A stretch of 64,000 nt of DNA. It comes from Chlorobiota bacterium (GTDB lineage Bacteria > Bacteroidota > Ignavibacteria > OLB7). Where the stretch lies: assembly GCA_016710285.1 (NCBI GenBank), contig JADJXR010000001.1:496001-560000 (forward strand). Direction: 5' to 3'. The position numbers and the translations under genes are program-made. The notes under the pieces are model-generated. The model was not told where the DNA came from. It worked only from the letters and a program-made list of their open reading frames with translations, and made no database searches. This document shows positions 16,923-25,342 of the stretch, piece after piece. Position 1 is the first letter of the stretch. Every line of letters begins with the position of its first letter.

Positions 16923-18284
16923 TCATCCTCCCTTTTTGGCCTGCAGCAACGTCTCCCAAAATTTTGGAAAGGAGACTTCGGCGACCGAGGGATTGAGTAT
17001 TTCAATCGGCTGGTTGGCCACCAACCCGGCAACGGCGGCCATCATGCAGATTCGGTGATCGCCGGCGTGATGGATCTGGCAACCTCCCTCCAACGCTTGG
17101 ATCCCGGCAATGCTGAAGCCATCCTCCAACTCCATCACCTGGCCCCCCATCGAACGAATCACCGCTGCGGTCTGGCTGATTCTGTCGGACTCCTTCACGC
17201 GAAGCTCGGCTGCGCCGCGAACCACGGTTGTTCCTTCGGCACGGGCGGCAACCAGCGCAAGCAACGGAAGCTCATCCATCATCTCGGCAATGGGGGCTGC
17301 GGGGTGGGTTGTTGGGTCGAACACCGTTCCGCGCAACGCCGGGGAGTAGGCGGCGGTGATGGTGCCGCGGGGCTCGTTGCTGGCCTCGCTTTCAACCTGC
17401 CATTGCACCCTGGCCCCCATTGCCAACAAAGCGTGCAGGAAGGCAATGCGCGTGGGGTTCAATCCAACATCATCAACCACCAGTTCCGACCCCGGAACCA
17501 GCACCGCAGCCGCCACCAGAAACGCCGCGCCGCTCAGGTCCCCGGGGATTGAGATTGTGGTTTCGGCATCAAGAATTCCGGGGCGGATTGTTGCCACGGG
17601 ACCGGTAGCGGTATCGGCAACGGAAAGGGGCAAGCCCATGTGCTGCATCATCCGTGCGGAGTGGTCCCGCATCGGGGTTGTTTGGCGAAGCCGCACGCCA
17701 TTTCGGGATCGCAAGCCCGCCAACGCCAACGCCGTCCAGACCTGCGCCGAAGCCACCGGAATTGGTTCATCTATCCACCCTTCCAACCCCTCCTTCCCTT
17801 GAATCGTGATCGGCATTGTTCCGCCACTGGTTTCCACGGTTGCGCCAATCTGGCGAAGCGGCCCTGCCACCCGCTCCATCGGGCGTTTCCGAAGCGAGCC
17901 ATCCCCCGTCAGTTGGAACGTTCCGGCGGTGGCGGAAAGGAAGCCCATGGCCATTCGCGCTGTTGTGCCGCTGTTGTGGCAGTCAATGTTGCGGCAGGCA
18001 ATGTTGTGCTCAATCAGGAGCGATTGGGAAGAAGGTGGCGGCGGCGAAATTGGCGGCAGCAGATGTAACCGGTCCCCTTCGCTTTCCAACCGATAGCCAA
18101 GCCCCCGAAGAAGATTCGCCGTGGCCAAGCAATCGGCAGAGGAAGAAGGGTTGATGATATGAGTAGCGCGACGATTCAGCGCACCAAACAGCAAGGCGCG
18201 GTGGGTGATAGATTTATCGGCAGGTGCCTGGACCCTGCCACGCAATGGAGTGCTTGGGCGTTCAATCAAGATGCTGTTCATCAT
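16923..18284 (-). CDS. aroA: 3-phosphoshikimate 1-carboxyvinyltransferase (EPSP synthase)
   Basis: EPSP synthase joins phosphoenolpyruvate to shikimate-3-phosphate, the sixth step of chorismate and aromatic amino acid synthesis. The 453-residue protein contains ADKSITHRALLFGA near the N-terminus, the NSGTTARMAMGFL motif, and DGSLRKRPMERV, all hallmarks of the family, plus the C-terminal KESDRIS motif. Start at ATG 18284 or 18281; the longer upstream frame runs into a CT-rich simple repeat and is not credible. It stands alone, without other shikimate genes nearby. Its stop faces the preceding gene with no terminator hairpin visible. Confidence 0.97.
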   Translation of the reverse strand: MMNSILIERPSTPLRGRVQAPADKSITHRALLFGALNRRATHIINPSSSADCLATANLLRGLGYRLESEGDRLHLLPPISPPPPSSQSLLIEHNIACRNIDCHNSGTTARMAMGFLSATAGTFQLTGDGSLRKRPMERVAGPLRQIGATVETSGGTMPITIQGKEGLEGWIDEPIPVASAQVWTALALAGLRSRNGVRLRQTTPMRDHSARMMQHMGLPLSVADTATGPVATIRPGILDAETTISIPGDLSGAAFLVAAAVLVPGSELVVDDVGLNPTRIAFLHALLAMGARVQWQVESEASNEPRGTITAAYSPALRGTVFDPTTHPAAPIAEMMDELPLLALVAARAEGTTVVRGAAELRVKESDRISQTAAVIRSMGGQVMELEDGFSIAGIQALEGGCQIHHAGDHRICMMAAVAGLVANQPIEILNPSVAEVSFPKFWETLLQAKKGG

Positions 18285-18307
18285 AAGCCTATGGTTGTAA
18301 AACTCAC

Positions 18308-18336
18308 CCTCTCCTCTCTCCTCTCTCCTCTCTCCC
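18308..18336. repeat. CT-rich short tandem repeat
   Basis: About four copies of a 7-base CTCTCCT-type unit directly upstream of aroA. Length variation by slippage could alter aroA's 5' leader. Confidence 0.75.
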
Positions 18337-18353
18337 CCCATCGCGCCAGCGAT

Positions 18354-18450
18354 GGTAGCGGCCCCGACCTTCGTCGGGATTGATAACAGGTCTTTAGCCT
18401 GCCGAGTCGCCGAAGGCTAAAGACCTTCGGCTACCCGTGCGCCGGCTACC
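18354..18450. repeat. GTAG-headed hairpin repeats, two to three units
   Basis: Between the HMA lipoprotein gene and aroA. The segment holds a GGTAGCGG head, the CCCGAC/GTCGGG hairpin, an AGG-TCTTTAG-CCT hairpin and the inverted CCGAAGG-type hairpin ending in GGCTACC. Same family as at 25.1, 29.0, 45.5 and 51.8 kb. Confidence 0.85.
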
Positions 18451-18457
18451 CTAAACA

Positions 18458-18493
18458 AACAAGGGAGCCTCGGTTGGACGATGCTCCCTTGTT
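18458..18493 (-). terminator. terminator after the heavy-metal-associated lipoprotein gene
   Basis: Perfect 11-bp arms AACAAGGGAGC (18458-18468) and GCTCCCTTGTT (18483-18493). On the minus strand the hairpin is followed by TGTTTAG, 42 bases past the stop of the gene at 18535. Confidence 0.75.
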
Positions 18494-18534
18494 CAATTTC
18501 AAACGATGGTTACGGGGGAAATCGGGTTGCCGAT

Positions 18535-18966
18535 TTACTTCTTCATCCCGTCTTCTTTGCAGCACTCATCAAGGCCGTCGTAGGCGGCTTGGTCGCGCTG
18601 GACGTTCGGGGTGCTGTAGCCCGCTTTGGCGATTGCTTTCTCCATCTCCATTTGGGCTTCCGGAGTGTTGTTGGCCACCTTGATGAACGCCACTTTGTTG
18701 TCAACATCAATGGTGGCATCCTCGTAGCCATTCACCCCTTTCACCGCCCGCTTAATCGTTTTGGCGCACGACTCGCATTGCATGGTTGGCAGGGCAATTT
18801 TCATCACGTTTGGGCTGTTCACATCCATTGCCGGGGTTGCCTCGGCTTTCTTCTCGGCAACGGGCGCGGCTTCTGGTTTGGCGGATTCGGCGGCTTTCTC
18901 TTCTTTGGCGCAGGCGCCCAGCGCCACCGTCAGGGCCAGCAGCCCTGCAATCAAACTGTTCTTCAC
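18535..18966 (-). CDS. lipoprotein with heavy-metal-associated (HMA) domain
   Basis: The 143-residue protein begins with a lipoprotein signal (MKNSLIAGLLALTVALGAC). A Lys/Glu/Ala/Pro linker follows to about residue 52, then a single HMA fold with the metal-binding MQCESCAKT motif near residue 64 and the typical VNGYEDATIDVDNKVAFIKV beta strand. A second cysteine pair (ECCKEDGMKK) lies at the very C-terminus and could add metal ligands. This fits a periplasm-facing copper or mercury binding protein like MerP or CopZ-type chaperones but membrane-anchored. No efflux pump lies next to it. Confidence 0.88.
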   Translation of the reverse strand: MKNSLIAGLLALTVALGACAKEEKAAESAKPEAAPVAEKKAEATPAMDVNSPNVMKIALPTMQCESCAKTIKRAVKGVNGYEDATIDVDNKVAFIKVANNTPEAQMEMEKAIAKAGYSTPNVQRDQAAYDGLDECCKEDGMKK

Positions 18967-19263
18967 GGTGTGTTTTCTCCTTGTGATTGAGTAAGTTGGA
19001 ATCGGCGTTCGTCAGCAGCCTTGATAAGCAATGGCATTGATGAACAATTCAGGGGGCAGGATAATCTCCGGTTCGGCAATCTGCCAGTTGCGCTGCTCCC
19101 TTCATGCCCTCTGAATTGTCAATCTGCATTGCCTAATCAGCTTCTTGTGGCAGCTTCTTGCGGCAACCGTTTGCGGGTTGTTGTGCGGGAACGACGAACA
19201 GCCCCGCAGTGTGATTTTCTATCCAAACAAAATTACGCCCGCACGGCGTAGGAGCTTAGCACC

Positions 19264-19620
19264 ATGCCGGAGATTGTACGAATCCTCACCGATGACCAGG
19301 GGACGATCACGCACCTGGTAACCGACCAAGAAGATCACCTTTCCACAATGGAGTTGGCCGAGCATCTCAGTGCCGGCCATGATTACTACGTGACGTTCGG
19401 CGACGACCGCCGTTACACCATCACGATGCTTGCCGAGGAAGGGCACCTTGAGCCAACGGTGGACGACGCTTTTGGAGTACGCTCCATCTGGGATTTACCG
19501 CAGGAAGAGGACCCCGCCGAGCAGGAGATTGATGAGATGTTCGAGCGGATGAACAACATCGGCGAGCACGATGATGGCCCAGCCGAACGCGGGGAATACG
19601 ACCGTGAACCAATGCCTTGA
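19264..19620 (+). CDS. hypothetical acidic protein
   Basis: The 118-residue protein is rich in Asp and Glu, especially its C-terminal half. I recognise no family. It has no signal peptide or membrane segment. It heads a run of seven co-directional genes and ends nine bases before the DivIC/FtsB-like gene, so co-transcription is likely. A conserved-looking N-terminal half (EIVRILTDDQGTITHLVTD) may form a small beta domain. Confidence 0.7.
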   Translation: MPEIVRILTDDQGTITHLVTDQEDHLSTMELAEHLSAGHDYYVTFGDDRRYTITMLAEEGHLEPTVDDAFGVRSIWDLPQEEDPAEQEIDEMFERMNNIGEHDDGPAERGEYDREPMP

Positions 19621-19629
19621 TTTTTGCCG

Positions 19630-19944
19630 ATGAAGCTCTTCCGTCGCCGCCGTTTCCGCCCGAAGCCGCTAACAATGCGCCGCCGAACACTCCTGGTGCT
19701 GGCCGTTGCGTTGCCGGTGCTGGCCATTGCTATGTTTGGCAGCCGTGGCATTTTTCGCCGTCTGCAGCTTGAATCCCAAGCCGCCGACACCCGCCAACAG
19801 CTTTACCTTGAGCGCGCAAAATCCGATTCCCTGCGCCACGAAATCAGCCGCTACGCCAACGATACCGCCACCATCGAGCGGCTTGCACGCGAACGCTACG
19901 GGATGGTCCGCAGCGGCGAAATTATCTACCGCGTTCCCGAATGA
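19630..19944 (+). CDS. septum formation initiator family protein (DivIC/FtsB-like)
   Basis: The 104-residue product has an arginine-rich cytoplasmic N-terminus, one membrane helix (about residues 23-41), a coiled-coil segment (SQAADTRQQLYLERAKSDSLRHEI), and the closing motif IERLARERYGMVRSGEIIYRV. That layout is the FtsB/DivIC pattern, in which the short bitopic protein links FtsL and FtsQ/DivIB at the division septum. ATG 19630 is used; a TTG at 19624 gives two extra residues. Its stop overlaps the ATG of the ROK kinase. Confidence 0.9.
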   Translation: MKLFRRRRFRPKPLTMRRRTLLVLAVALPVLAIAMFGSRGIFRRLQLESQAADTRQQLYLERAKSDSLRHEISRYANDTATIERLARERYGMVRSGEIIYRVPE

Positions 19945-20933
19945 CCCTTATCAGCACAACCCAGCCCCGCCCCCAGCCACTGATTGGCGTGGATGTTGGC
20001 GGAACCACACTCAAGTTTGGCCTTGTTGACGCGCCCAGCTGCGACATCCTACACCAGTTTGCCCTCCCCACCGATGCCGAACATGGCGTTGACGCGGTGA
20101 TTGCCCGCATTGCCGAAGGGGTCAACCAGTTGCTTGGCGAATATCCCCACCCAATCCCTGCCATCGGGATGGGCATTCCCGGGGTTGTCAACCAGCAGGG
20201 GAATGTTTGCTACCCGCCGAATTTTCCGGGCTGGGAAGTCGTTCCGGTGGCCAAACGATTGGCTCCGTTGCTGGCACGCCAGCTTCCAATTGCCGTCGAG
20301 AACGATGCCAACGTTGCCGCCATCGCCGAAGCGCAAGCCCCGGGCGCAACCGACCGCGATTTCCTGTTCGTGACGCTGGGCACCGGGGTGGGGGGCTGCA
20401 TTATCGCCAACGGGGAAATCTGGCATGGCGCAACCGGCGGCGCGGGGGAGCTTGGCCACCTTTCGGTTGCCATGAACGGCCAGCTTTGCAACTGCGGCGC
20501 GCGTGGCTGTGTGGAAGCATATCTGGGCCAACGCTACATGACCGCCGCCGCCGAATTGCGGTTGTCCCGATTCCCCCAATCCCTGCTCCACACGATGATT
20601 GCCGAAGGGAACGAACTGGACCCCAAACTTATCAACACCGCCGCCGAAGCGGGCGACCGCTTCGCTGTGGAATTTTTGGAGGAGATGGGGGAAATACTTG
20701 GCGCGGCGTTGGCCTCGGCAATGAATCTGTTGGATATTCACGTGGTGATTGTTGGCGGCGGCGTTGCCCAAGCCGAGCAATTCCTGCTGGAACCGGCTCG
20801 CCGCTCGCTTCGCGCACGCCTGCTGAAATCAATCGCCCGCGATGCGCAGTTGCGAACCGCTCGGTTCCAGAATAATGCCGGAATTATTGGCGCGGCAATG
20901 CTGGCAAAGAAGGTGGCAAGGGGTAATTCGTAG
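19941..20933 (+). CDS. ROK family sugar kinase / glucokinase-like
   Basis: ROK proteins are sugar kinases or sugar-responsive repressors. This 330-residue protein has no helix-turn-helix at the N-terminus, so it is the kinase type. It shows the ATP-binding motif GVDVGGTTLKFGL near residue 16, the catalytic VENDANVAAIAEA segment, GTGVGGCII, and the zinc-binding signature CNCGARGCVEAY. The likely reaction is phosphorylation of glucose at C6. Its ATG overlaps the preceding stop by four bases. Exact sugar specificity is inferred only. Confidence 0.92.
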   Translation: MTLISTTQPRPQPLIGVDVGGTTLKFGLVDAPSCDILHQFALPTDAEHGVDAVIARIAEGVNQLLGEYPHPIPAIGMGIPGVVNQQGNVCYPPNFPGWEVVPVAKRLAPLLARQLPIAVENDANVAAIAEAQAPGATDRDFLFVTLGTGVGGCIIANGEIWHGATGGAGELGHLSVAMNGQLCNCGARGCVEAYLGQRYMTAAAELRLSRFPQSLLHTMIAEGNELDPKLINTAAEAGDRFAVEFLEEMGEILGAALASAMNLLDIHVVIVGGGVAQAEQFLLEPARRSLRARLLKSIARDAQLRTARFQNNAGIIGAAMLAKKVARGNS

Positions 20934-21017
20934 GCTTCAAAAAAATTTAGGGGGAAGATGGGCGGCGCGGTGCTTGCACGCTGCGTTGGCCGATTTCCAA
21001 CCACCGATTTCCGATTC

Positions 21018-22652
21018 ATGCCCAATCCAACAACCTCCCGGCTTCGCGACCAACCTTCATCCACCGCCGCTGCCGCCGAAAAGCCCAGCCGGAGCGGGCG
21101 TTCGGCAGCATTGGTCAGCTTGGGCATTCTTCTTAGCCGCTTGATTGGGCTTGTCCGAACCCGCGTGTTTGCCCACTATTTCGGCGGCACCAGCGACGCT
21201 GCCGATGCCTTCAACGCCGCCTTCCGCATCCCAAATTTTTTGCAGAATCTTTTCGGCGAAGGGGCGCTTTCCGCCTCGTTCATTCCGGTGTACGCCAACT
21301 TGCTGGGGCAAGGGAAGCGGGAAGAAGCTGGGCGCGTTGCCGGGGCCATTGCCGCAATCCTTTCGCTGGTTGTCTCCGCCATCGTTCTGGTTGGCATCAC
21401 CGCCACCCCGTTGCTGATTGGCCTTATCGCGCCCGGCTTCACCGGCGAAAAACGTGAGCTAACCATTGCCCTTGTTCGGATTCTTTTCCCGGGCGCCGGC
21501 CTGCTGGTGATTTCCGCGTGGTGCCTGGGGGTGCTGAACAGCCACCGCCGATTCTTCCTAAGCTACAGCGCCCCGGTTATCTGGAACGTGGCCATGATTG
21601 CCGCACTGCTGGGCTGGGGAGGCCGCGTTGGTGAGTTTGAGCTGGCCACCGTTTTGGCGTGGGGATCGGTTGCGGGAAGCGCGTTGCAGTTCCTTGTGCA
21701 GCTTCCGTTAGTGCTCCGTTTGGCAAAAGGGCTGCGCCTTTCGCTCAACATTCGGGATACCAGTGTTGCAGCCATTTTGCGGAACTTCATCCCCGCGTTC
21801 ATCAGCCGTGGCGTGGTCCAGATCAGCGCCTATGTGGATGCCATGATCGCCAGCTTGCTTGGCACCGGGGCCGTCACGGGGCTAAGCTACGCCCAGCTTT
21901 TGTACACCCTTCCGGTCAGCCTGTTCGGCATGGCGATTTCGGCCACGGAGTTGGCCGAGATGTCGCGCACAACCGGAAGTGAGGACCAAATTCACCAGAC
22001 GCTTCGCACGCGGCTAAACGCAGGGCTTCGGCGCGTGGCGTTTTTCATTGTCCCTTCGGCCACCGCCTTCCTGGCCTTTGGCGACCTGATTGCCGCCGCG
22101 CTCTTTCAATCAGGGAAGTTCACCGCCGACGACTCCCGCTACGTCTGGGCGATTCTTGCCGGGTCCTCCGTTGGGCTGCTGGCCTCAACCATGGGGCGGC
22201 TGTACAGCTCCACCTTCTACGCCCTGCGCGACACCCGCAGCCCGCTGAAATATGCCATCACTCGGGTGGCGTTCACCACGGTGTTGGGGGTGGCGTTCGC
22301 CCTCTATCTTCCTTCGCTGTTTGGTTTGCAGGAACGGTGGGGCGTTGCGGGGCTAACCATTTCAGCAGGGTTCGCCGGGTGGGTTGAGTTCTTTCTGCTT
22401 CGCCGGCAGCTTAACCGCCGCATCGGCCATTCTGGACTGCCCGCTTCGGTGCTGCTTCGGCTGTGGGGCGCGGCCATTGCCGCAGCCGGCGCGGGCTGGG
22501 GGGTGAAACTGCTCCTTCCAGCAATGCACCCCGTGCCGATTGCAGCGGCAGTGCTGATTCCATTTGGCGGTGTTTACGCCGTGGCCACCACAACGCTTGG
22601 CATTGCCGAATCGCGGGCACTGCTTGGCCGCGTTTGGAAGAAGCTCCGGTAA
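21018..22652 (+). CDS. murJ: lipid II flippase MurJ (MviN)
   Basis: MurJ moves the peptidoglycan precursor lipid II across the inner membrane. The 544-residue protein has about fourteen hydrophobic segments, the early ILLSRLIGLVRTRVFAHYFG and DAFNAAFRIPNFLQNLFGEGALSASFIPVY signatures, and the conserved ARSIYSSTFYALRDTRSPLKY-like stretch (here GRLYSSTFYALRDTRSPLK). ATG 21018 is preferred; an upstream ATG at 20958 lacks homology. With the DivIC/FtsB-like gene it gives this cluster a cell-envelope growth theme. Confidence 0.95.
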   Translation: MPNPTTSRLRDQPSSTAAAAEKPSRSGRSAALVSLGILLSRLIGLVRTRVFAHYFGGTSDAADAFNAAFRIPNFLQNLFGEGALSASFIPVYANLLGQGKREEAGRVAGAIAAILSLVVSAIVLVGITATPLLIGLIAPGFTGEKRELTIALVRILFPGAGLLVISAWCLGVLNSHRRFFLSYSAPVIWNVAMIAALLGWGGRVGEFELATVLAWGSVAGSALQFLVQLPLVLRLAKGLRLSLNIRDTSVAAILRNFIPAFISRGVVQISAYVDAMIASLLGTGAVTGLSYAQLLYTLPVSLFGMAISATELAEMSRTTGSEDQIHQTLRTRLNAGLRRVAFFIVPSATAFLAFGDLIAAALFQSGKFTADDSRYVWAILAGSSVGLLASTMGRLYSSTFYALRDTRSPLKYAITRVAFTTVLGVAFALYLPSLFGLQERWGVAGLTISAGFAGWVEFFLLRRQLNRRIGHSGLPASVLLRLWGAAIAAAGAGWGVKLLLPAMHPVPIAAAVLIPFGGVYAVATTTLGIAESRALLGRVWKKLR

Positions 22653-22686
22653 AGGCCGCAATCCATTCATCAATCCGCTTGCAACC

Positions 22687-23400
22687 ATGCTTTTGGTCCA
22701 TTCCTGCCGCGCCATTTTGCTGGACCTGTGCAACACCATCATGCTGGGGTGCGACCGCTTTGGCCCTGAGGAAGATTTTGCCGGAACCTACAAGGCCGCT
22801 GGCGGAACTGAGCTTGCCCCGGCGGAAGTCAACCGGTTGATGGCGAAGATTGTTCGCGCAGCACTCCGTGGCTATCACAACCCCGCGCTGTTCGATTCCT
22901 TCCCACTGCTTCGATTCTGGGTTGATGAAATTTGCGAACCCGAAAATATTCCGCAGAAAGAACGGGCATTGCTGGAAGAAGTGTTCGCCCGGCATGAAGT
23001 TGGGATTATTCCGGAACATCACGCGGCGGTAATTCATCAACTTGCGGCGCGATTTCCGATTGGGCTGGTCTCCAACAATTTTGGACGAACAGAGCTATTT
23101 ATCCAAGAATTGCAACGCGCCGGAATTTTCGAGGATTTCCGCTGCATGATTTTCTCGCGTGAGGTTGGCGCAATCAAACCTTCGCCGTTGATTTTTCGGA
23201 TGGCAATGGAGAAATTTGACGCAAGCCCAAACCAATTTCTATTTATTGGCGACAGCCTCCGTTGCGATGTCGGCGGCGCAGCAGCGGTTGGCATGAACAC
23301 AATCTGGATTGCGGAAAAAGCAGCTCACCATATCATCCCAATCTCCTCATCCCCCAATCGAATTGTTTTTAATTTATCCGAGATATTGGATGAATTTTGA
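22687..23400 (+). CDS. HAD-superfamily hydrolase with altered motif I
   Basis: The 237-residue protein carries HAD motifs II (LVSNN), III (Lys in AIKPSPLIF) and IV (IGDSLRCDVGGAAAVG). Motif I, normally DxDx[TV], reads DLCNT: the nucleophile Asp is kept but the second Asp is Cys. The second Asp is the general acid/base of phosphatases, so either the reaction differs or the protein has reduced phosphatase activity. The gene lies 34 bases after murJ, and its stop overlaps the next start, so these genes are probably one operon. Confidence 0.88.
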   Translation: MLLVHSCRAILLDLCNTIMLGCDRFGPEEDFAGTYKAAGGTELAPAEVNRLMAKIVRAALRGYHNPALFDSFPLLRFWVDEICEPENIPQKERALLEEVFARHEVGIIPEHHAAVIHQLAARFPIGLVSNNFGRTELFIQELQRAGIFEDFRCMIFSREVGAIKPSPLIFRMAMEKFDASPNQFLFIGDSLRCDVGGAAAVGMNTIWIAEKAAHHIIPISSSPNRIVFNLSEILDEF

Positions 23401-24539
23401 TGGATCGTCCATTTCCCTTTCGGGGAGCCGATCTTGCTCACATTTCCGACACTTGCCAAATAATGGAAAGCAGCCACGATACTCTTCAATCCGCCCGGGA
23501 AATAGTAATGGCCTGGGGGTGGAATGCTACGTGCTACCAGATTATCAATCCTGGAATTCGGCATTGGTTTCCCAAACATCACCAAGGGGTAATTGGGTTT
23601 GTGCGGCACAACAAGGTGCGGGTGGTGGCGGGCGCGCCGGTCTGCAATAAATCGGAGCTTCCGGCAATTACGGAAGCATTCGAGCAGGAGGCACGCAACG
23701 CCGGTGAGCGCGTCTGTTATTTTGGCGCGGAGCAGCGATTGGAAAAATTATTCGACACCTCCGCCGATCACTCCATGGTCCTGCTGGGCGCGCAGCCAAC
23801 GTGGGAATTGCAGCGTTGGGAAAAGATTTTTGAGCATCACGCATCGCTGCGGGCGCAGCTGCATCGCGCATGGAACAAAGGGGTTTGGGTTGGCGAGTGG
23901 GGCGTTCACCAGGCTTCGCGCAATCCGGTGTTGGAGCAATGTTTGCAGGAGTGGCTGGCAACGCGCCGCCTTCCGCCGCTGCGTTTTTTGGTTGAGCCGG
24001 AAACGTTGGGCCGGCTGTTCGATCGGCGCGTGTTTGTTGCCCAGCGGGGCAAGCAAGTGGTGGGATTTATTGTTGCCTCGCCGGTTCCGCAACGGAACGG
24101 CTGGTTAATTGAGCAAATTATTCGCGGCCACAACGCGCCGAACGGGACCGCCGAGCTGATGGTCTATTGGACCGCGCAAGCACTTCGCCACAGTGGTTCC
24201 GATTTTATGACGCTTGGCCTTGCGCCATTATCGCGCAATGCGGCCATTCCGCAAACCACAAATCCATTATGGTTGCAAGCAACGTTGGCAGCGGTGCGGG
24301 CGCACGGGCGGCGTTTCTATAATTTTGACGGGTTAGATTCTTTCAAAGCAAAATTCCGTCCCCATTCTTGGGACCCGGTGTATGCCATTGCCAACACTCC
24401 AACATTCACTCCACGGACGTTGTACTCCATTGCCTCGGCATTTAGTGCTGGGTCGCCGCTGGTGTTGTTGCTGCGTGCGGTTGCCGGCGCAATCCGGACG
24501 GAATGGCAATGGGCGGTGCATCGTGAAAAAAACCGCTGA
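23400..24539 (+). CDS. DUF2156 / phosphatidylglycerol lysyltransferase C-terminal-like protein
   Basis: The 379-residue protein resembles the soluble GNAT-like catalytic domain of MprF (DUF2156): GFVRHNKVRVVAGAPVC near residue 65, YFGAEQRLEKL, LGAQPTWELQRWEKI, ARGHNAPNGT-like (here IIRGHNAPNGTAELMVYW) and YNFDGLDSFKAKFRPHSWDPVY near the end. No N-terminal flippase domain is present and there is a single hydrophobic segment near residue 345. In MprF this domain transfers aminoacyl groups to phosphatidylglycerol; stand-alone versions are poorly characterised. ATG 23400 overlaps the HAD stop; 23463 is another option. Confidence 0.85.
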   Translation: MDRPFPFRGADLAHISDTCQIMESSHDTLQSAREIVMAWGWNATCYQIINPGIRHWFPKHHQGVIGFVRHNKVRVVAGAPVCNKSELPAITEAFEQEARNAGERVCYFGAEQRLEKLFDTSADHSMVLLGAQPTWELQRWEKIFEHHASLRAQLHRAWNKGVWVGEWGVHQASRNPVLEQCLQEWLATRRLPPLRFLVEPETLGRLFDRRVFVAQRGKQVVGFIVASPVPQRNGWLIEQIIRGHNAPNGTAELMVYWTAQALRHSGSDFMTLGLAPLSRNAAIPQTTNPLWLQATLAAVRAHGRRFYNFDGLDSFKAKFRPHSWDPVYAIANTPTFTPRTLYSIASAFSAGSPLVLLLRAVAGAIRTEWQWAVHREKNR

Positions 24540-24585
24540 GTTTTATCGCCCCAATTAACCCCATTTATTTTCTTCAACCAGCAGC

Positions 24586-25128
24586 ATGGAACGCGTTATT
24601 CTGATTGGAAGTGGCGGGGCCGGAAAATCCACACTTGCCCGGCAGTTGGGGGCGCGGCTGAATATTCCGGTAATTCATTTAGATGCCCATTTCTGGAACC
24701 CAGGGTGGATAGAAACCCCACGCCCGGAATGGAAAGAAAAATTATCGGCGTTGCTAACCGCCGAACGCTGGGTGATGGATGGAAATTACGGGAACACCAT
24801 TGCCGAACGCGCCGCACTTGCCGACACCATCATTTTCCTTGATTTTTCCCGCTACCTCTGTTTGTGGCGTGCCGTGAAGCGAATTATCCATTATTACGGG
24901 AAAACCCGACCCGACATGGCCCCCGATTGCCCCGAACGCTTCGATCCTGAATTCCTTCGTTGGATCTGGAATTTCCCCAAACGTTCGCGCCCGCTGTTGA
25001 TTGAAGGCATCCGGAACCACGAGGCCGGCAAACAAGTGCTGATATTCCGAAAACCGAAGGAGGTTCGGGAGTTTTTGGAGGGGATGTGTGGCGGCGATGG
25101 CAACATCAAGGTAGCGGCAGGTCTTTAG
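24586..25128 (+). CDS. P-loop nucleotide kinase-like protein (FlaR/adenylate-kinase-like)
   Basis: The 180-residue protein has Walker A GSGGAGKST at residues 8-16, a VIHLDAHFWNPGW segment and a VMDGNYGNTI motif, matching small adenylate-kinase-like proteins annotated as DNA topology modulation protein FlaR. The substrate is unknown. The last eight residues (NIKVAAGL) and the TAG stop are encoded by a GTAG-headed hairpin repeat beginning at 25110, so the natural C-terminus has probably been changed by repeat insertion. Confidence 0.88.
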   Translation: MERVILIGSGGAGKSTLARQLGARLNIPVIHLDAHFWNPGWIETPRPEWKEKLSALLTAERWVMDGNYGNTIAERAALADTIIFLDFSRYLCLWRAVKRIIHYYGKTRPDMAPDCPERFDPEFLRWIWNFPKRSRPLLIEGIRNHEAGKQVLIFRKPKEVREFLEGMCGGDGNIKVAAGL

Positions 25129-25333
25129 CCTGCCCAGTCTTTTTTGAGAGTAAGACGCCGAAGGCTAAAGACCTTCGGCTACCTGTGCGGTGGCGGTTCC
25201 GGCTACATCAAGGTAGCGGCCCCGATCTTTATCGGGGCCCAGTCAGATAACACCGAAGGCTAAAGACCTTTTATCAATCCCGACGGAGGTCGGGGCGGCT
25301 ACCTCAATCCCGACGGAGGTCGGGGCGGCTACC
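25110..25333. repeat. GTAG-headed hairpin repeat cluster
   Basis: Between two convergent genes. It contains GGTAGCGGCAGG with loop TCTTTAG and CCTGCC, inverted CCGAAGG-type hairpins, the GGCCCCGAT/ATCGGGGCC variant at about 25217-25238, and a 30-bp unit (25274-25303) exactly repeated in tandem (25304-25333). It enters the end of the P-loop kinase gene. Confidence 0.88.
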
Positions 25334-25342
25334 TCAATCCCC

